NCBI GenBank assembly: GCA_902795985.1
Contig: CADBNG010000052.1
Coordinates: forward strand, 1 to 14,446
Direction: 5' to 3'
Length of the DNA stretch: 14,446 nucleotides
Source: an uncultured Lachnospiraceae bacterium
GTDB taxonomy: Bacteria > Bacillota_A > Clostridia > Lachnospirales > Lachnospiraceae
The notes beneath the pieces are model-generated. The model had not been told where the DNA came from, searched no databases, and saw nothing but the letters and a program-made list of their open reading frames with translations. How positions within the stretch are numbered: position 1 is the first letter of the stretch; every line of letters starts with the position of its first letter. Below, piece after piece: positions 13,595-14,446 of this stretch. The position numbers and the translations under genes were made by a program.

Positions 13595-13674
13595 GGCGGC
13601 ACCGAAACCGGCGACACCGGGACGCTTCCCTGTCGCCGGAACAAATGGCGACAGGGAAGCGTCCCGGTGTCGCC
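13595..13674. repeat. Palindromic repeat doublet 3 (REPIN-like) with truncated remnant
   Basis: Cores at 13610-13637 and 13647-13674 are exact reverse complements of each other over all 28 bp, separated by 9 bp (GGAACAAAT). They can form either two short hairpins or one 28-bp perfect stem. A short fragment GGCGGCACCG at 13595-13604 looks like the broken start of a third copy. The element begins just after the lysR stop and ends 16 bp before the terminator. Confidence 0.9.
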
Positions 13675-13690
13675 AAAATGAAGCACAGAA

Positions 13691-13725
13691 AAAACTGCCT
13701 GATCCTTCCGGGAACAGGCAGTTTT
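13691..13725. terminator. Bidirectional intrinsic terminator between lysR and the M24 gene
   Basis: Perfect 11-bp arms AAAACTGCCTG and CAGGCAGTTTT enclose a 13-nt loop. The A-rich left side and TTTT right side give a U tract on both strands. It lies between convergent genes ending at 13592 and 13782. Confidence 0.85.
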
Positions 13726-13781
13726 CGTATTCATCCGGCCGGAAAGCCGGGATTATAAGTTATGTAAACTCATTGTTCTTC

Positions 13782-14446
13782 TCAGCGCAGCTCGATCAGT
13801 CCTTTTGGGAAATGGCAGAGGAAATCGTATCCGTCTTTTGTCACGACCACCATATCCTCAATACGGACACCGCCCCAGCCCGGCAGGTAAATGCCCGGCT
13901 CCACGGTTTCAATCACGCCTTCTTCGATAATGCCTTCCTCGGTGGGGGAAAGCCTCGGGTTTTCATGAATGTACAGACCCACGCTGTGGCCGAGTCCGTG
14001 GCCGAAATTCTCCCCGTAACCGGCATCGGTAATCACCTTGCGGGCGACGGCGTCAATGTCTTTTCCATAAACACCGGCCTTTAATGCGGCCAGCGCGGCT
14101 TCATTGGCGGAAAGAACCAGATCGTAAATCTCCTTCTGCTTCCGTCCGGCTTTTCCCATCACAACGGTCCGGGTCATATCGGAGCAGTAGCCGTCGACGC
14201 GGCAGCCGAAATCGATCGTGACGAAATCCCCTTCCTCCAGCTTCTTATCGGAGGGTACCGCGTGCGGCATGGAAGAATTCACGCCGGAAGCAAAAATCGT
14301 ATCGAAGGAAGTGCCCTGGGCCCCGAGCCTTCTCATTTCGTATTCCAGCCGGGCCGCTCCTTCCTTTTCGGTCATTCCGACGCTCAGATCCTTCAGAAGG
14401 ATCCCCAGCGCCTCATCCGCGATTTCAGCGGCAGAACGCATTTTAC
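13782..14446 (-). CDS. M24-family metallopeptidase (aminopeptidase P-like), C-terminal part
   Basis: About 220 residues of a pita-bread-fold dimetal peptidase are visible, and the gene runs off the right edge. Counting from the methionine at 14441, all five metal ligands are present: D77 (TIDFG), D88 (CSDMTRT), H152 (GHSVGLYIHE), E181 (TVEPG) and E195 (VRIEDM). The segment MPHAVPSDKKLEEGDFV fits Xaa-Pro aminopeptidases, which remove an N-terminal residue before proline. The frame stays open upstream of the 14441 methionine. Family members normally have about 130 more N-terminal residues (a creatinase-like domain), so that ATG is probably internal. It converges on lysR and shares its terminator. 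Confidence 0.92.
   Translation of the reverse strand, partial: KMRSAAEIADEALGILLKDLSVGMTEKEGAARLEYEMRRLGAQGTSFDTIFASGVNSSMPHAVPSDKKLEEGDFVTIDFGCRVDGYCSDMTRTVVMGKAGRKQKEIYDLVLSANEAALAALKAGVYGKDIDAVARKVITDAGYGENFGHGLGHSVGLYIHENPRLSPTEEGIIEEGVIETVEPGIYLPGWGGVRIEDMVVVTKDGYDFLCHFPKGLIELR

Noticed and set aside
725..13674. Repeats as a CRISPR array
   Set aside because: Copies occur singly or in pairs, far apart, with inverted polarity and repeated rather than unique spacers. There is no cas gene.
13593..14084. Plus-strand frame starting right after lysR
   Set aside because: Its ATG is part of a repeat remnant, and most of it is antisense to the M24 peptidase.
14439..14441. ATG at 14441 as the true start of the M24 peptidase
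   Set aside because: The frame remains open to the window edge and family members carry an N-terminal domain. The methionine falls in a conserved internal helix region.

Overview
The window looks like chromosome of an anaerobic, Gram-positive, clostridial-type Firmicute of moderately high GC. The reasons are an Rnf-type ferredoxin oxidoreductase subunit, a DUF3786 protein, an oxygen-sensitive Old Yellow Enzyme/FeS flavoprotein, secreted wall hydrolases built from bacterial Ig-like, FnIII and GBS Bsp-like modules, AGGAGG-type ribosome binding sites and sigma-A-like promoters. The species cannot be named from the sequence alone. No tRNA, rRNA, CRISPR array or transposase gene was seen.

Layout: (1) 1-1491, plus strand: the 3' part of rnfB, then a DUF3786 gene. 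(2) 9031-1593, minus strand: a three-gene operon behind a strong extended -10 promoter. It encodes a secreted glucosaminidase-type hydrolase, a secreted N-acetylmuramoyl-L-alanine amidase with nearly the same non-catalytic scaffold, and a tandem two-domain GT2 glycosyltransferase. Together these suggest a cell-wall remodelling and surface-glycan unit. (3) 9325-10419, plus strand: a membrane protein with an external Asp-Tyr repeat tract, one membrane helix, a Tim44-like domain and a C-terminal zinc ribbon. (4) 12503-10572, minus strand: an OYE-family FMN/4Fe-4S/FAD reductase, divergent from a LysR-type regulator at 12717-13592. The shared 213-bp spacer holds a 25-bp dyad with a T-N11-A core, a good lysR promoter and a plausible reductase -10, so the regulator most likely controls its divergent neighbour. 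(5) 14446-13782, minus strand: the C-terminal catalytic part of an M24 aminopeptidase P-like enzyme that runs off the right edge.

The most unusual signal is an interspersed palindromic repeat family, a 28-bp core of the form GGCGAC-N16-GTCGCC, present in seven copies plus one remnant. Six copies form three doublets and one is single. In every doublet the asymmetric core is inverted in the second copy. In two of the three the flanks are nevertheless direct repeats. The repeats follow every plus-strand stop codon in the window, lie in all three convergent intergenic regions just before the presumed terminator, and are absent from both divergent (promoter) regions and the minus-strand operon. 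This resembles REP/REPIN/BIME elements mobilised by RAYT (Y1-family) transposases and may act in mRNA 3' ends. No such transposase is in the window.
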